A stretch of 64,000 bases of DNA from Bacillota bacterium. GTDB lineage: Bacteria; Bacillota_I; Bacilli_A; RF39; UBA660. Positions 1 through 7,913 of the stretch are shown one piece after another. Within the stretch, counting starts at the first letter, position 1; each line of letters opens with the position of its first letter. Under the pieces are notes generated by a model. It was not told where the DNA came from, searched no databases, and saw only the letters and a list, made by a program, of their open reading frames with translations. Where the stretch lies: assembly GCA_003149915.1 (NCBI GenBank), contig QAMK01000033.1, forward strand, positions 1-64,000, in the 5' to 3' direction. A program made the translations under genes and the position numbers.

Positions 1-65
1 TGGAGATTCGAACTCCAGACCCTTTGATTAAAAGTCAAATGCTCTACCGACTGAGCTAACGGAAC
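1..65 (-). tRNA. tRNA-Lys (anticodon TTT), 3' end cut by window edge
   Basis: Read on the minus strand, the D arm, an anticodon stem with loop CTTTTAA (anticodon TTT) and the T arm are visible. The 3' acceptor strand lies beyond base 1. It is the last visible member of a five-tRNA operon. Confidence 0.93.
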
Positions 66-68
66 AAA

Positions 69-143
69 TGGCTGCCTCGGCTAGATTCGGACTAGCGCAT
101 GTAAGAGTCAAAGTCTTATGCCTTACCACTTGGCTACGAGGCA
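69..143 (-). tRNA. tRNA-Gln (anticodon TTG)
   Basis: A complete cloverleaf. Acceptor TGCCTCG pairs with CGAGGCA, the anticodon loop is CTTTGAC (TTG), and the 3' CCA is encoded. Confidence 0.95.
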
Positions 144-149
144 ACAATA

Positions 150-234
150 TGGTGGAGAGAGATGGTTTCGAACCATCGAACCCAAAGGGAACAGATTTAC
201 AGTCTGTCGCGTTTAGCCTCTTCGCTACCTCTCC
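150..234 (-). tRNA. tRNA-Tyr (anticodon GTA)
   Basis: Acceptor GGAGAGG, anticodon loop CTGTAAA (GTA), and the long variable arm expected of bacterial tRNA-Tyr. CCA is encoded. Confidence 0.95.
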
Positions 235-241
235 AAAAAAA

Positions 242-317
242 TGGTGCCGAAACCAGGAATCGAACCCGGAACCTACTGATTACAAATCAGTTGCTCTACC
301 AATTGAGCTATTTCGGC
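242..317 (-). tRNA. tRNA-Thr (anticodon TGT)
   Basis: Acceptor GCCGAAA pairs with TTTCGGC. The anticodon loop is TTGTAAT (TGT) and CCA is encoded. Confidence 0.94.
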
Positions 318-322
318 ACTCA

Positions 323-399
323 TGGTGGGCGATATAGGACTCGAACCTATGACCCCCTGCTTGTAAGGCAGGTGCTCTAACCAACTGAGCTAATCGCCC
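323..399 (-). tRNA. tRNA-Val (anticodon TAC)
   Basis: Acceptor GGGCGAT, anticodon loop CTTACAA (TAC), CCA encoded. It is the first tRNA after the operon promoter. Confidence 0.95.
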
Positions 400-422
400 G
401 AAAAATCAATTGGACGATATTA

Positions 423-451
423 AATATATCATCTAGTCCCAGCTTTGTCAA
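423..451 (-). promoter_or_regulatory. Sigma-A-type promoter of the tRNA operon
   Basis: On the minus strand, TTGACA (446-451), a 17-bp spacer and TATATT (423-428) lie about 25 bases upstream of tRNA-Val. Confidence 0.8.
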
Positions 452-457
452 TAAAAT

Positions 458-829
458 TTAATCTTTTTTTTCATTTTTTTTCATTATTTCTTTATATTTA
501 TCATTAATCCAGCCATTTAATCTGTTCTTTAAAGGTTTAAATCCAGATGGTGTCTCAATGATTTTTAGTCTTTTCTTTTTTACTACTTTATAATTAATAT
601 TTTTTATGCTCAGTTTAAGATGATAAGATTCCTCATCGATGCTTAATACTTTCGCTTTAATTGTCTCACCTACTCGGACATAACTATTTATGTTTTTTAC
701 AAAATCATCAGAAATTTCTGAAATATGAATCAAGCCACTATAATATTCATCTAAACCAACAAAAATGCCATATTTTTCTATACCAGTTACGCATCCTGTT
801 ACTATTTCATTTTCACTATATTTCGTCAT
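458..829 (-). CDS. S1-domain RNA-binding protein (YugI/GSP13-like)
   Basis: This 123-residue protein is dominated by one S1 RNA-binding fold at about residues 6-78, with the typical KYGIFVGL and GLIHISEIS signatures and a DEESYHLKLSIK strand. A short basic tail follows. It resembles the small S1 proteins of Bacillota (general stress protein 13/YugI, CvfD) that bind RNA or ribosomes in the cytoplasm. Its own sigma-A-like promoter lies upstream, divergent from the Nfu gene. The family call is firm; the RNA target is unknown. Confidence 0.85.
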   Translation of the reverse strand: MTKYSENEIVTGCVTGIEKYGIFVGLDEYYSGLIHISEISDDFVKNINSYVRVGETIKAKVLSIDEESYHLKLSIKNINYKVVKKKRLKIIETPSGFKPLKNRLNGWINDKYKEIMKKNEKKD

Positions 830-853
830 AAAATCATCTCTTTTTTCTTTTTC

Positions 854-882
854 ATTATATCAAAGTTTTTTTAATCCATCAA
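854..882 (-). promoter_or_regulatory. Promoter of the S1-domain gene
   Basis: Minus strand: TTGATG (877-882), 17-bp spacer, TATAAT (854-859). It lies back to back with the promoter for the Nfu gene. Confidence 0.7.
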
Positions 883-887
883 TAATA

Positions 888-916
888 TTGCAGTTCTTTC
901 ATATTTTGAGTATAAT
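888..916 (+). promoter_or_regulatory. Promoter of the Nfu-type gene
   Basis: Plus strand: TTGCAG (888-893), 17-bp spacer, TATAAT (911-916), then the SD-like TAGGTGAT just before the ATG at 934. Confidence 0.75.
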
Positions 917-933
917 TTTCTTTAGGTGATTTT

Positions 934-1191
934 ATGAAAACAAATAATGAGATTGAAGAAAAAATTATTTCTATCATTGATAAATTACGTCCTTTTTTAG
1001 TAAGCGATGGTGGAATGATCGACTTCGTTAAATTTGAAGATGGGATTTGCTATGTCAAATTAAGCGGTGCATGTGCTGGATGTAGCTTAATTAACTATAC
1101 TTTAAAAGATGGCATTGAATTAGCTATTACAAGCGAAATTCCAGAAGTTATTGAAGTGCGCAACGTTACTGATGAAGATAGTCTGGCATAG
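934..1191 (+). CDS. yutI: NifU C-terminal-domain (Nfu-type) Fe-S scaffold protein
   Basis: An 85-residue protein consisting only of the NifU C-terminal domain. It has the DGGMIDFVKFEDG entry segment and the cluster-binding pair in CAGCS (CxxC). Nfu proteins assemble or transfer [4Fe-4S] clusters to apo-proteins in the cytosol. It is divergent from the S1 gene, and its last 26 bases overlap the convergent YutH-like gene. In B. subtilis the orthologue yutI also lies near yutH, yutD and yunB, and the same set recurs here. Confidence 0.92.
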   Translation: MKTNNEIEEKIISIIDKLRPFLVSDGGMIDFVKFEDGICYVKLSGACAGCSLINYTLKDGIELAITSEIPEVIEVRNVTDEDSLA

Positions 1192-2047
1192 GTATTTCAT
1201 AATAGCTACTAGCTAATTTTATAATTTCATTCATGGTATCTAAATAATAACTCGAAAAAGTTATTATTTTTTTATTGGCAAAACTATTTTCATCTTCTAT
1301 AAAATCAAAATAATACGTTGGAAACATAATGCGTGATACGATCAATCCTATTTCATTAGAGTTTATTTTCATAATTTCTATTATCTCCTTCAGTAATTTC
1401 TTATAATTTTTACCTTCCAAAATATATTGCTTTATTAACTCGCTAATATCTCTTACGCGAATGTCAAATATTATATAAAATGGATTGTAAAACATAATAT
1501 ATTTTCGAGTTTTGGTATTTAATCGTTCATGTTGTAAATGTAATTGGTAAATTTTACCAATATTTGAAGAATGATATTTTACATACATAATAGCATTTTC
1601 ACTTATGCCTAAGTAATAATCTAACGTTTTTTCCAACGTCACATTTTTTGATAGTAATTCACTTCGATTAGATTCTAAAGCATCTGTCTTTTGAGTCCAT
1701 TTGTCAATCCATCTTAGTTCTGATGTAAAGTTTAAAGTTAAATTTGCAAATAATAATAGGTCATTTAAATCAATTTCTTTTTCTGTCTTTTCTACTAAGA
1801 GTTTTAATAAAACATAACTTTTATTATCTATTAATGTTATATACTGGAAATTTTTATTTACAATAAAATCATATATATCTATTTTATTTAACTTCATGAT
1901 TTTGTCTATTAACATTGCTTGTTGAAATTTTCCATTTTCTAACATTAAATAATAATGGTCATTATTACTAATAAATTCTATATATTCTGCTCTATAAATT
2001 AAGTTTTTTGGAATCATATTATAATAATATTGGATTTTTTCTTTCAT
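1166..2047 (-). CDS. YutH-like spore coat kinase-fold protein (probable)
   Basis: A 293-residue protein. I start it at ATG 2047 because AGGTGA lies 5-6 bases upstream; an in-frame GTG at 2056 lies inside that SD. The central segment RWIDKWTQKTDALE, followed later by YYLGISENAIMYV, recalls the CotS/YutH coat-protein family, which has a degenerate aminoglycoside-phosphotransferase fold. I see no intact kinase catalytic motif. The neighbourhood (yutI, yutD and yunB orthologues within 3 kb) supports YutH independently. A role at the spore surface is inferred; a diverged orphan is the alternative. Confidence 0.6.
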   Translation of the reverse strand: MKEKIQYYYNMIPKNLIYRAEYIEFISNNDHYYLMLENGKFQQAMLIDKIMKLNKIDIYDFIVNKNFQYITLIDNKSYVLLKLLVEKTEKEIDLNDLLLFANLTLNFTSELRWIDKWTQKTDALESNRSELLSKNVTLEKTLDYYLGISENAIMYVKYHSSNIGKIYQLHLQHERLNTKTRKYIMFYNPFYIIFDIRVRDISELIKQYILEGKNYKKLLKEIIEIMKINSNEIGLIVSRIMFPTYYFDFIEDENSFANKKIITFSSYYLDTMNEIIKLASSYYEIPMPDYLHQ

Positions 2048-2098
2048 GAAAATCACCTAATTATATTTTAATATATATTTCATAGATAAAAAAAATGC

Positions 2099-2126
2099 AA
2101 AAAAAGCAACCATTAGGCTGCTTTTC
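2099..2126 (-). terminator. Intrinsic terminator of the Ala-rich coiled-coil gene
   Basis: Stem AAAAGCA/TGCTTTT plus a CC/GG step around an ATTA loop. On the minus strand it ends in a T-run. It overlaps the last codons of the gene ending at 2113. Confidence 0.7.
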
Positions 2127-3261
2127 TAATAAACGAATAATTATCTTCATTAGAATAATCATTATCGTAATTATTATCATTCATAGCAAATAAATTACCC
2201 TGCTCTGCTTCTATTTTATCCATATCAACAGGTTGTAATTGAATGTTTCCAGCCTGGATACGTGCTTTTGCTTCATCTAATTGTTTTCTGATCTCCATAT
2301 TTTTTGTACTATATTCATCTGCTACTTTATTGTGTGCTTCAGCACTTTGTAAAGCCACTGCTGTGGCATCTTTATCTGCTGCGGCTTTAGCATTTTGTTG
2401 TTTTGTATCATCATCTAAGTGACGAGCTTCCTGTTGTAACTCAGCTGCTTTCACTTCAGTTGCTCTCGTTGCATTAGAAATCGTTGAAATCATCACTCCA
2501 ACTTGAACTGTTAAATTTTTATTTTCTTGTTTTGCAACTTTCTCTGCCTGTTTAGCAAGTTCTTCTTTCTTTCTTGCTTCTTCTAAATCCGCAGCAGCCA
2601 TCTCGGCAGTTCTAATTGCTTCATCATTTGTTGCTTTGGCTTGATCACGAATAGCTTGATTAGCTTGTTTTTGATTATTGACTGATATTAAATTTTCTGT
2701 ACTAGTATGTAATTTATTTAACATTTCTTTGCTTTCATCAGTTGCTTCTACCGGTTTTTCCTCTGGTGGTATATTAGCATTGTCGACTGGCGTTTCTTCG
2801 TGACGCAAATTAGCTTCTTCCGGTGTTGTGGTAACAGCAGTTTCTACTGGTGTTTGCATCATTACAGTATCAGAAACAACCAAATGGCTCTTAATATTTT
2901 GTTTGCCGGCACTTCCAAGTCTTACCCCACGATGATAATCTTCATCGGCAGTTGCTCTCGAAAAATTTAGCGGAACGATTTTAGATAATTTTTGACTAGC
3001 ACTTTGCGTATTTTCAGCGACCGTAGCTTGTTCAACTGGTGTTGATGTGGTTTCTGGTTGTACATTTGATTGAGCTGGAGCGGGTGCATTTTGTTGCATA
3101 GCTTGAAATGCATTTCTTAAATCTATTATATTTGCTTTTACTCCACTCATAGACGTTGGGGACAATTTAATTAATCGAGTCCCATCTCCATAAACCTTGT
3201 CAGCATGTCTAAAATCTACAACAGTTCCATTTGTACTCAATCTTTCTGCTACATTACTCAT
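2113..3261 (-). CDS. Ala/Glu-rich coiled-coil protein, function unknown
   Basis: About 382 residues. I prefer ATG 3261 (MSNVAERL), which has GTGAGG nine bases upstream, over the in-frame GTG at 3276 that belongs to that SD. After a folded-looking N-terminus (residues 1-50) comes a Pro/Thr/Ala-rich linker. A long predicted coiled coil follows (about residues 180-335, rich in AEMAAADLEEARKKEELAK-type heptads), and then an Asn/Asp-rich tail. There is no signal peptide or membrane helix. It may be a cytoplasmic scaffold or filament-forming protein. No family is recognised. Confidence 0.75.
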   Translation of the reverse strand: MSNVAERLSTNGTVVDFRHADKVYGDGTRLIKLSPTSMSGVKANIIDLRNAFQAMQQNAPAPAQSNVQPETTSTPVEQATVAENTQSASQKLSKIVPLNFSRATADEDYHRGVRLGSAGKQNIKSHLVVSDTVMMQTPVETAVTTTPEEANLRHEETPVDNANIPPEEKPVEATDESKEMLNKLHTSTENLISVNNQKQANQAIRDQAKATNDEAIRTAEMAAADLEEARKKEELAKQAEKVAKQENKNLTVQVGVMISTISNATRATEVKAAELQQEARHLDDDTKQQNAKAAADKDATAVALQSAEAHNKVADEYSTKNMEIRKQLDEAKARIQAGNIQLQPVDMDKIEAEQGNLFAMNDNNYDNDYSNEDNYSFIRKAA

Positions 3262-3292
3262 ATCAAACGGCCTCACTTTCTATCATATATCT

Positions 3293-3553
3293 TTATGCTT
3301 TTGATAATTCTCTTAATACTTCTTTAATTCTAGTCCATTCTTCTTCTGTTTCAATATTCGTTAAATGAACATTATCATCGCTACCAGTTACTGTTGAAAT
3401 ATAAATCGTAACATTACCATTTTCATCTACTTCATTTTTTGTATATACAATATATTGTTTTTTTAAATCAACCAACTCGAACGTCAATAATACTTCCACT
3501 TCATCGATGGTTCCATCTTGTAAAACAATAGACATCATTTTTTTATCATTCAT
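3293..3553 (-). CDS. DUF1292 family protein
   Basis: An 86-residue acidic protein matching the small DUF1292/YrzB type. It opens with a strand pair (SIVLQDGTIDEVEVLLTFEL), continues YIVYTKNE..ENGNVTIYIS, and ends in a helix with EEEWTRIKEVL. A strong AGGAGG SD precedes the ATG. Members are widespread in Bacillota and their biochemical role is unknown. Confidence 0.8.
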   Translation of the reverse strand: MNDKKMMSIVLQDGTIDEVEVLLTFELVDLKKQYIVYTKNEVDENGNVTIYISTVTGSDDNVHLTNIETEEEWTRIKEVLRELSKA

Positions 3554-3621
3554 AAAAAAGATCCTCCTCTTCTATTCTTCTTATATATAATTGTACCATA
3601 TAATTATCAGATTTCAACCAC

Positions 3622-3900
3622 TTATTTTTCTTTTTTTAGTAAAAAATAGTTGCAGTCGTAAGCACAATAACTCTTTACGTATTCTTTCCAACGAGATACG
3701 TCATTGATTTTGGTTTTTTTGTTACTCGTAGAATCATAGAAACCTTTTAATCTCAATTTACCATATGAGTAATCTCCTAGTACGTAGTCGAATGTATCAA
3801 AATATTCTGTAAACTTAGGAATTACATCTTCCTCATTAAAGCAATTACTTTTGTTTTCGATTAATTGGTAAATTTTACCATTTAATGTCACTTTTTTCAT
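3622..3900 (-). CDS. yutD: YutD family protein
   Basis: A 92-residue protein with the YutD (DUF1027) hallmarks: a strand-turn-strand start ending YQLIENKS, then FNEEDVIPKFTEYFD, YVLGDYSYGKLRLKGFYDS, and a C-terminal half containing CAYDCNYFLLKK. It is presumably cytosolic. It lies between the DUF1292 gene and yunB, as expected from the Bacillus yut/yun neighbourhood. Function unknown. Confidence 0.88.
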   Translation of the reverse strand: MKKVTLNGKIYQLIENKSNCFNEEDVIPKFTEYFDTFDYVLGDYSYGKLRLKGFYDSTSNKKTKINDVSRWKEYVKSYCAYDCNYFLLKKEK

Positions 3901-3923
3901 CTTATCATGTCCTTTACTCTCTT

Positions 3924-4664
3924 CTACTCTATATTTATTTTATCACGATACTCGTCAATGTTCAATTCTTTTGATGCAGTAACACTATTTGGTAAATTTT
4001 GGTAGTAATCCGGAATTAAACCCTGTACCATTTTTATCGCGATTGGAATTTCTGTTGATACTGTGCTTTGTTTTACTGACATTGGTAAAATAACGGAGAC
4101 ATTTAATTCCAACTTTAAGAACAGTTTAGTTATAATATTGTTAATTCCGTATTCCTCTGTTTCAAAATCGATGCTACTGTTAATATTTCCGATAAAATTA
4201 ATTCGCAATGGGACTTTGGCACCAAGGTTTTCTAAAAATAAATTTCCAGTTACGTTACCCATTCGTAAGTAGTATTGATAGATGTCATCATCGTGATTTT
4301 TAATAATACTCGTAAAATAGATGTTATGTTTCTCAAGTTCCTCCATGTTTCCTTTTTCGAGTGCCACTAAATAAGTTCCTAAATTCGCAGTAATTCTTTC
4401 CAATACCCTATTTACTTCACTTTGATCAAAGTCAATCATAATAATTTCATCGTTGGCATTTTTTTCTACAATATATAATTTTTCAACATCATAATCTTCT
4501 TCGGTTGCCAATGCATTTACCATTTTTGAAATGATATTCTCCACTTCTTGAACTGCCCTTCTTTCAACGCCGGGCCAAACTCTTGTGCTAATCCAATACA
4601 GGTAACCCACGGTCATTGCAATAATCATTACCATCGTAACAACAAAAAAAGTGGAGCGTTTCAC
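3924..4664 (-). CDS. yunB: Sporulation protein YunB
   Basis: A 246-residue single-pass membrane protein. A TM helix covers about residues 6-25. The rest is an extracytoplasmic domain with the YunB pattern: AVQEVENIISKMVNAL, then IDFDQSEVNRVLERITANL, later GAKVPLRINFIGNI, and a terminal VTASKELNIDEY. The start codon is GTG with GGTGAT upstream. In B. subtilis yunB is a mother-cell sporulation gene. Together with sigG and ylmC in this window, it implies a sporulation programme. Confidence 0.85.
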   Translation of the reverse strand: MKRSTFFVVTMVMIIAMTVGYLYWISTRVWPGVERRAVQEVENIISKMVNALATEEDYDVEKLYIVEKNANDEIIMIDFDQSEVNRVLERITANLGTYLVALEKGNMEELEKHNIYFTSIIKNHDDDIYQYYLRMGNVTGNLFLENLGAKVPLRINFIGNINSSIDFETEEYGINNIITKLFLKLELNVSVILPMSVKQSTVSTEIPIAIKMVQGLIPDYYQNLPNSVTASKELNIDEYRDKINIE

Positions 4665-4720
4665 ATATCATCACCACTTTATTATATGTTTGTTTATCTT
4701 ATTTTTTGTTTGATTTCCAA

Positions 4721-5689
4721 TTACAATTGATTAATTAAAATAAAGATTAAAATACCAATGCCTACTACTAATATAATGACAAGAAGTATTTTTATAAATA
4801 GCCATACAGAACTTTTTTTCTCTACAAAAGAATCGTCTTCTTCGGTAAAATCGGCATCACTTAAATCCATCGAACGTGTATAAAAGGACTGGTCGACATT
4901 TTTATCTTTGAATCTCGTATCCGTCGTTTGTTCAGTCTTCTCTTCCGTCGATTCGGTTTTCGACATTTCCTCGATTACTTCTTTACTGATTTCCCCTGTT
5001 AACACTGTTTCCGTATTGCTACTAGGCATTAAATCGCTTAATAAAGAGGCATCCTGTTTATCTCCGATTACTGGGGTATGTTCTTCTTTATCAGCAGATG
5101 CTTTTTCTTGTTGAGAATCTTCTGTCTCTTGATCTGGTTCGCTTTCTTTTTCTTCTTCCATCTTAATTTTTTGCGTCATAGCGGCATCGTAAATTGTATG
5201 AATTAACTCTTCTAAATTCTTGCTCTCTTCTTCATCTAGTCCAGAATCTTCTTTCCGTTTTGGAGGTTTCTTCCGTTCCTCCTCTTCTCTTTTGTCAATG
5301 CTCGTCAAAATATTTAGACTTTCATTTCGTAGTTTTCGTTTTTGCTCTAAGTCATCTGTTTGACCACGATTTTTCTTTGCTTCTGCCAAAACACTATTGA
5401 TATCATAAACCTTATTTGGTTCTTGGTTTAGGATAGATGACAGGGAATCAGCATTATCTGTAACATGATCCAAGAGCATTTCTACATCTTTGTTGCGTTG
5501 ATAATCCTCTCTATTTTTCGGTTCCTTTTTGATTCCACTCAAATCAATTGGAATACCATTGTCGACGTTTGTATATTCTGTATACCGTGCATTTTGACTA
5601 AAGTCATCATATAAAGAATGATGTCTAGCGATACGAGACTTTGATTCTGGTTCTTGTGGTTTGTTATAGCGATCCATTCTACTTGCCAT
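4721..5689 (-). CDS. Highly charged C-tail-anchored membrane protein, unknown
   Basis: 322 residues. About the first 290 are hydrophilic and very rich in Glu, Lys, Asp and Ser, with probable disorder and short coiled coils. One TM helix follows at the extreme C-terminus (WLFIKILLVIILVVGIGILI, about residues 296-318). No signal peptide is present, so the bulk is likely cytosolic and tail-anchored. It is convergent in layout to none of its neighbours and divergent from the ferredoxin gene. No family is recognised. Confidence 0.75.
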   Translation of the reverse strand: MASRMDRYNKPQEPESKSRIARHHSLYDDFSQNARYTEYTNVDNGIPIDLSGIKKEPKNREDYQRNKDVEMLLDHVTDNADSLSSILNQEPNKVYDINSVLAEAKKNRGQTDDLEQKRKLRNESLNILTSIDKREEEERKKPPKRKEDSGLDEEESKNLEELIHTIYDAAMTQKIKMEEEKESEPDQETEDSQQEKASADKEEHTPVIGDKQDASLLSDLMPSSNTETVLTGEISKEVIEEMSKTESTEEKTEQTTDTRFKDKNVDQSFYTRSMDLSDADFTEEDDSFVEKKSSVWLFIKILLVIILVVGIGILIFILINQL

Positions 5690-5763
5690 GGTCTCACATC
5701 CTTACTTTCTGTTATTATCATACCATAACTTGACACAAAAAAAAATAGAGTTTCATTTATTTA

Positions 5764-5792
5764 TTGGTATTTTGTACATTTTGATTTATAAT
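5764..5792 (+). promoter_or_regulatory. Promoter of the ferredoxin gene
   Basis: TTGGTA (5764-5769), 17-bp spacer, TATAAT (5787-5792), then a GGAGGG SD before the ATG at 5810. Confidence 0.78.
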
Positions 5793-5809
5793 ATTTATGG
5801 AGGGAAATT

Positions 5810-5998
5810 ATGAAAGTAAAAGTAAATCAAGATACTTGTATCGGTTGTGGTGCATGCCAAGCAATTTGCCCAAATGTTTTTGAAATTGGCGACGATGGAC
5901 ATGCAGTTGCAAAAGTAGATACAGTTCCAGAAAGTGATGTTGCCAATGCACAGGATGCAAAAGAAAGTTGTCCTGTAGGTGCCATTACAGAAGAATAA
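5810..5998 (+). CDS. fer: Single-cluster [4Fe-4S] ferredoxin
   Basis: A 62-residue electron carrier. C10, C13 and C16 (CIGCGAC) with C54 (ESCPVGAI) are the probable [4Fe-4S] ligands. An extra C20-P follows the first motif, as in 8-Cys relatives that have lost one cluster. The protein is acidic and has the typical FEIGDDGHAV turn. It is one of only four plus-strand genes in the window and is monocistronic, with its own promoter and a shared terminator. Confidence 0.93.
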   Translation: MKVKVNQDTCIGCGACQAICPNVFEIGDDGHAVAKVDTVPESDVANAQDAKESCPVGAITEE

Positions 5999-6022
5999 AA
6001 CACTAGTCGAAACTAGTGTTTT
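5997..6022. terminator. Bidirectional terminator between fer and rluB
   Basis: An 11-bp perfect stem, AAAACACTAGT/ACTAGTGTTTT, with a CGAA tetraloop and U-tracts readable from both sides. It overlaps the last codon of rluB. Confidence 0.88.
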
Positions 6023-6753
6023 TCTTTTTGATATTTTTCGGGGTGTGTCAAGAAGTATAGTTCTTTTAACTCTTTCGGTGTCAATCTACGATACTCTCCT
6101 GACTCTAATCCTTTCAAGTTTAAAAATGCAATTCGCTCTCTTTTTAGTTTAATTACTTCTAAGCCAACCTTTGCAAACATCTTTTTTACTTCATGGTTTC
6201 TACCTTCGTGAATGGTAATTTCTACCATCGATGTGTTGCTATCACGATTTACTTTACGCAATTTTACTTTTGCAGGGGCAGTCTTTTTGCCATCGATCAC
6301 AACTCCTTCTGATAGTGGGATGATGTGTTCTGCCTTAGCAATTCCTTTTACCTTGGCAACATAAACCTTTTCAATTTGATTTTTGGGATGCATCATCAAG
6401 TTGGCAAATTCACCATCATTCGTTAAAAGTAAGGCTCCTGTTGTATCGTAATCTAGTCTGCCGACTGGGTAAATTCTAGCATCCGTATCAATTAAGTCGA
6501 CTACCGTCTTACGATGTTTATCATCGCTTGTCGTCGTCACAACAGAACGTGGCTTATTCAATAAAAAGTACACCTTTTCTTCTTTGTTTAAAACTTTTCC
6601 ATCGACCATAATGGTTTCTTTTCCCGTTACCTTAGTTCCTAATTGCGTTACTACGACACCGTTTACTTTTACTTTTCCTGCTCGTATCAGTTCTTCTGCT
6701 TTTCGTCTAGAAGCAACTCCTGCCTCTGCTATTACTTTTTGTAACCGTTCCAT
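6013..6753 (-). CDS. rluB: 23S rRNA pseudouridine synthase RluB family
   Basis: About 246 residues from ATG 6753, with AGGTG six bases upstream; the GTG at 6762 lies within the SD. An N-terminal S4 RNA-binding domain (ERLQKVIAEAGVASRRKAEELI) is followed by the RsuA/RluB catalytic domain. The motif GRLDYDTTGALLLTNDG carries the nucleophilic Asp at about residue 101, and GRNHEVKKMF lies later. The enzyme isomerises specific uridines of 23S rRNA. It lies downstream of, and close to, the carboxypeptidase gene, an arrangement common in Bacilli. Confidence 0.93.
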   Translation of the reverse strand: MERLQKVIAEAGVASRRKAEELIRAGKVKVNGVVVTQLGTKVTGKETIMVDGKVLNKEEKVYFLLNKPRSVVTTTSDDKHRKTVVDLIDTDARIYPVGRLDYDTTGALLLTNDGEFANLMMHPKNQIEKVYVAKVKGIAKAEHIIPLSEGVVIDGKKTAPAKVKLRKVNRDSNTSMVEITIHEGRNHEVKKMFAKVGLEVIKLKRERIAFLNLKGLESGEYRRLTPKELKELYFLTHPEKYQKEKH

Positions 6754-6799
6754 TTGTATCACCTAGCGATATTATACTCGGATTTTAGTAATTTAGCAA

Positions 6800-7873
6800 T
6801 TAAAATAAATCTTTTAAAAAATCCCAAAATGTTCTTTTCTTTTTAATTTCTACAAATACCGGTTCTTCGTGAATCTTTTCGTCATTTAAATATACTTCGA
6901 CCTTACCTACTTCGTCACCATCTTTTAATTTTGTCTTTTTCGTTAAACTTAACAAGGTAGTTACCTCTTCTTGTTCTTCTTTCGTTAAAGGATATTGAAA
7001 TGAGTTTTTGATATAAATTTTATCTTGATAATAATTATCGGATACTTCGAAGTGGTCTTTATCTAAAATTGTGATTCGTTCATAATTGGAAAACGCATAA
7101 TCGTACATTTCTTCTTGATTCAAGTACATATTGCCATCATTTAATGTTACTGCTGTAAGATCTAATCCGTTGTAAGATGCAGTAGTTACTAGTGTATGGC
7201 CTGCTCGTGGTGTATAACCGGTCTTTCCGCCTGTGGCATAATCATACGTTTTTAGTAATTCGTTACGATTGTTCCAGATGTATAGTTTTTCACCTTCGAC
7301 ACGATACTTTTCCGTACCTACAATTTCGCGATATGTTTCGTTTTGATAGGCATATTTTGAAAGCAGAGCCATGTCATACGCGGTCGAGTAGTTTTCCTCA
7401 TAATCATCTAATCCAGTTGGATTTCTAAAAATGGTGTCCCGCATTCCAATTTCTTTTGCTTTTTGATTCATCATTTCAACAAATGTCTCTTGATCTTTGC
7501 CAATATAAGTAGCAATTACTGTAGCAGCGTCGTTTCCACTTCGTAACATCATTCCATATAAGAGATCTTTTAGTGTCATCTTTTCACCTAACTCCAAGTA
7601 AATGTTGGAGCCGTACATTTTTAGAACCTCTTCGCCAACTTGAACCGTATCGTCTAAATTACCATTTTCAATTGCTAAGATACAGGTCATAATCTTTGTA
7701 GTCGATGCGATTAGACGTTGTGAATGGCTATTTTTTTCATACAGGATGCGACCGGATGAGATGTCCATGACAATGCTGGAAGATGCTGTATCGTTTAAAG
7801 CGTAAACTGGATGTATCGAAGATATCAAACCTAAAATCAGAGCCATAAAAAAAACAAGGATATACTTTTTCAT
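6800..7873 (-). CDS. D-alanyl-D-alanine carboxypeptidase (DacB/DacF-type PBP)
   Basis: 357 residues with a signal peptide (1-25, ending VYA). The SxxK motif is S57-T-T-K60, SGN is at 112-114 and KTG at 217-219, all intact. The C-terminal domain (about 265-357) lacks an obvious amphipathic anchor and ends WDFLKDLF. These enzymes trim the terminal D-Ala from peptidoglycan stem peptides; DacB and DacF paralogues act on spore cortex, others on vegetative wall. I cannot separate these by eye. The start region is enclosed in a long hairpin (see 7849-7906). Confidence 0.92.
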   Translation of the reverse strand: MKKYILVFFMALILGLISSIHPVYALNDTASSSIVMDISSGRILYEKNSHSQRLIASTTKIMTCILAIENGNLDDTVQVGEEVLKMYGSNIYLELGEKMTLKDLLYGMMLRSGNDAATVIATYIGKDQETFVEMMNQKAKEIGMRDTIFRNPTGLDDYEENYSTAYDMALLSKYAYQNETYREIVGTEKYRVEGEKLYIWNNRNELLKTYDYATGGKTGYTPRAGHTLVTTASYNGLDLTAVTLNDGNMYLNQEEMYDYAFSNYERITILDKDHFEVSDNYYQDKIYIKNSFQYPLTKEEQEEVTTLLSLTKKTKLKDGDEVGKVEVYLNDEKIHEEPVFVEIKKKRTFWDFLKDLF

Positions 7874-7906
7874 TCAATCACCTAACAAAGTATATGCTTG
7901 TTTTTT
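7849..7906 (-). promoter_or_regulatory. Long hairpin enclosing the carboxypeptidase start codon
   Basis: Arms 7849-7868 and 7887-7906 form a 20-bp stem with one mismatch. The 18-base loop holds the SD (AGGTG) and the ATG. On the minus strand the 3' arm ends in eight T's. It can be read as the terminator of the upstream lipoprotein gene or as a translational or attenuation element for the carboxypeptidase. Confidence 0.6.
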
Positions 7907-7913
7907 GCGTTTT

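Noticed and set aside
1166..1191. Frameshift or misassembly at the Nfu/YutH-like overlap
   Set aside because: Both proteins end naturally. A 26-base convergent overlap in a compact genome needs no error.
2113..3261. Phage tape-measure or tail-fibre protein
   Set aside because: It has coiled-coil character, but there are no phage genes nearby and the length is too short for a tape measure.
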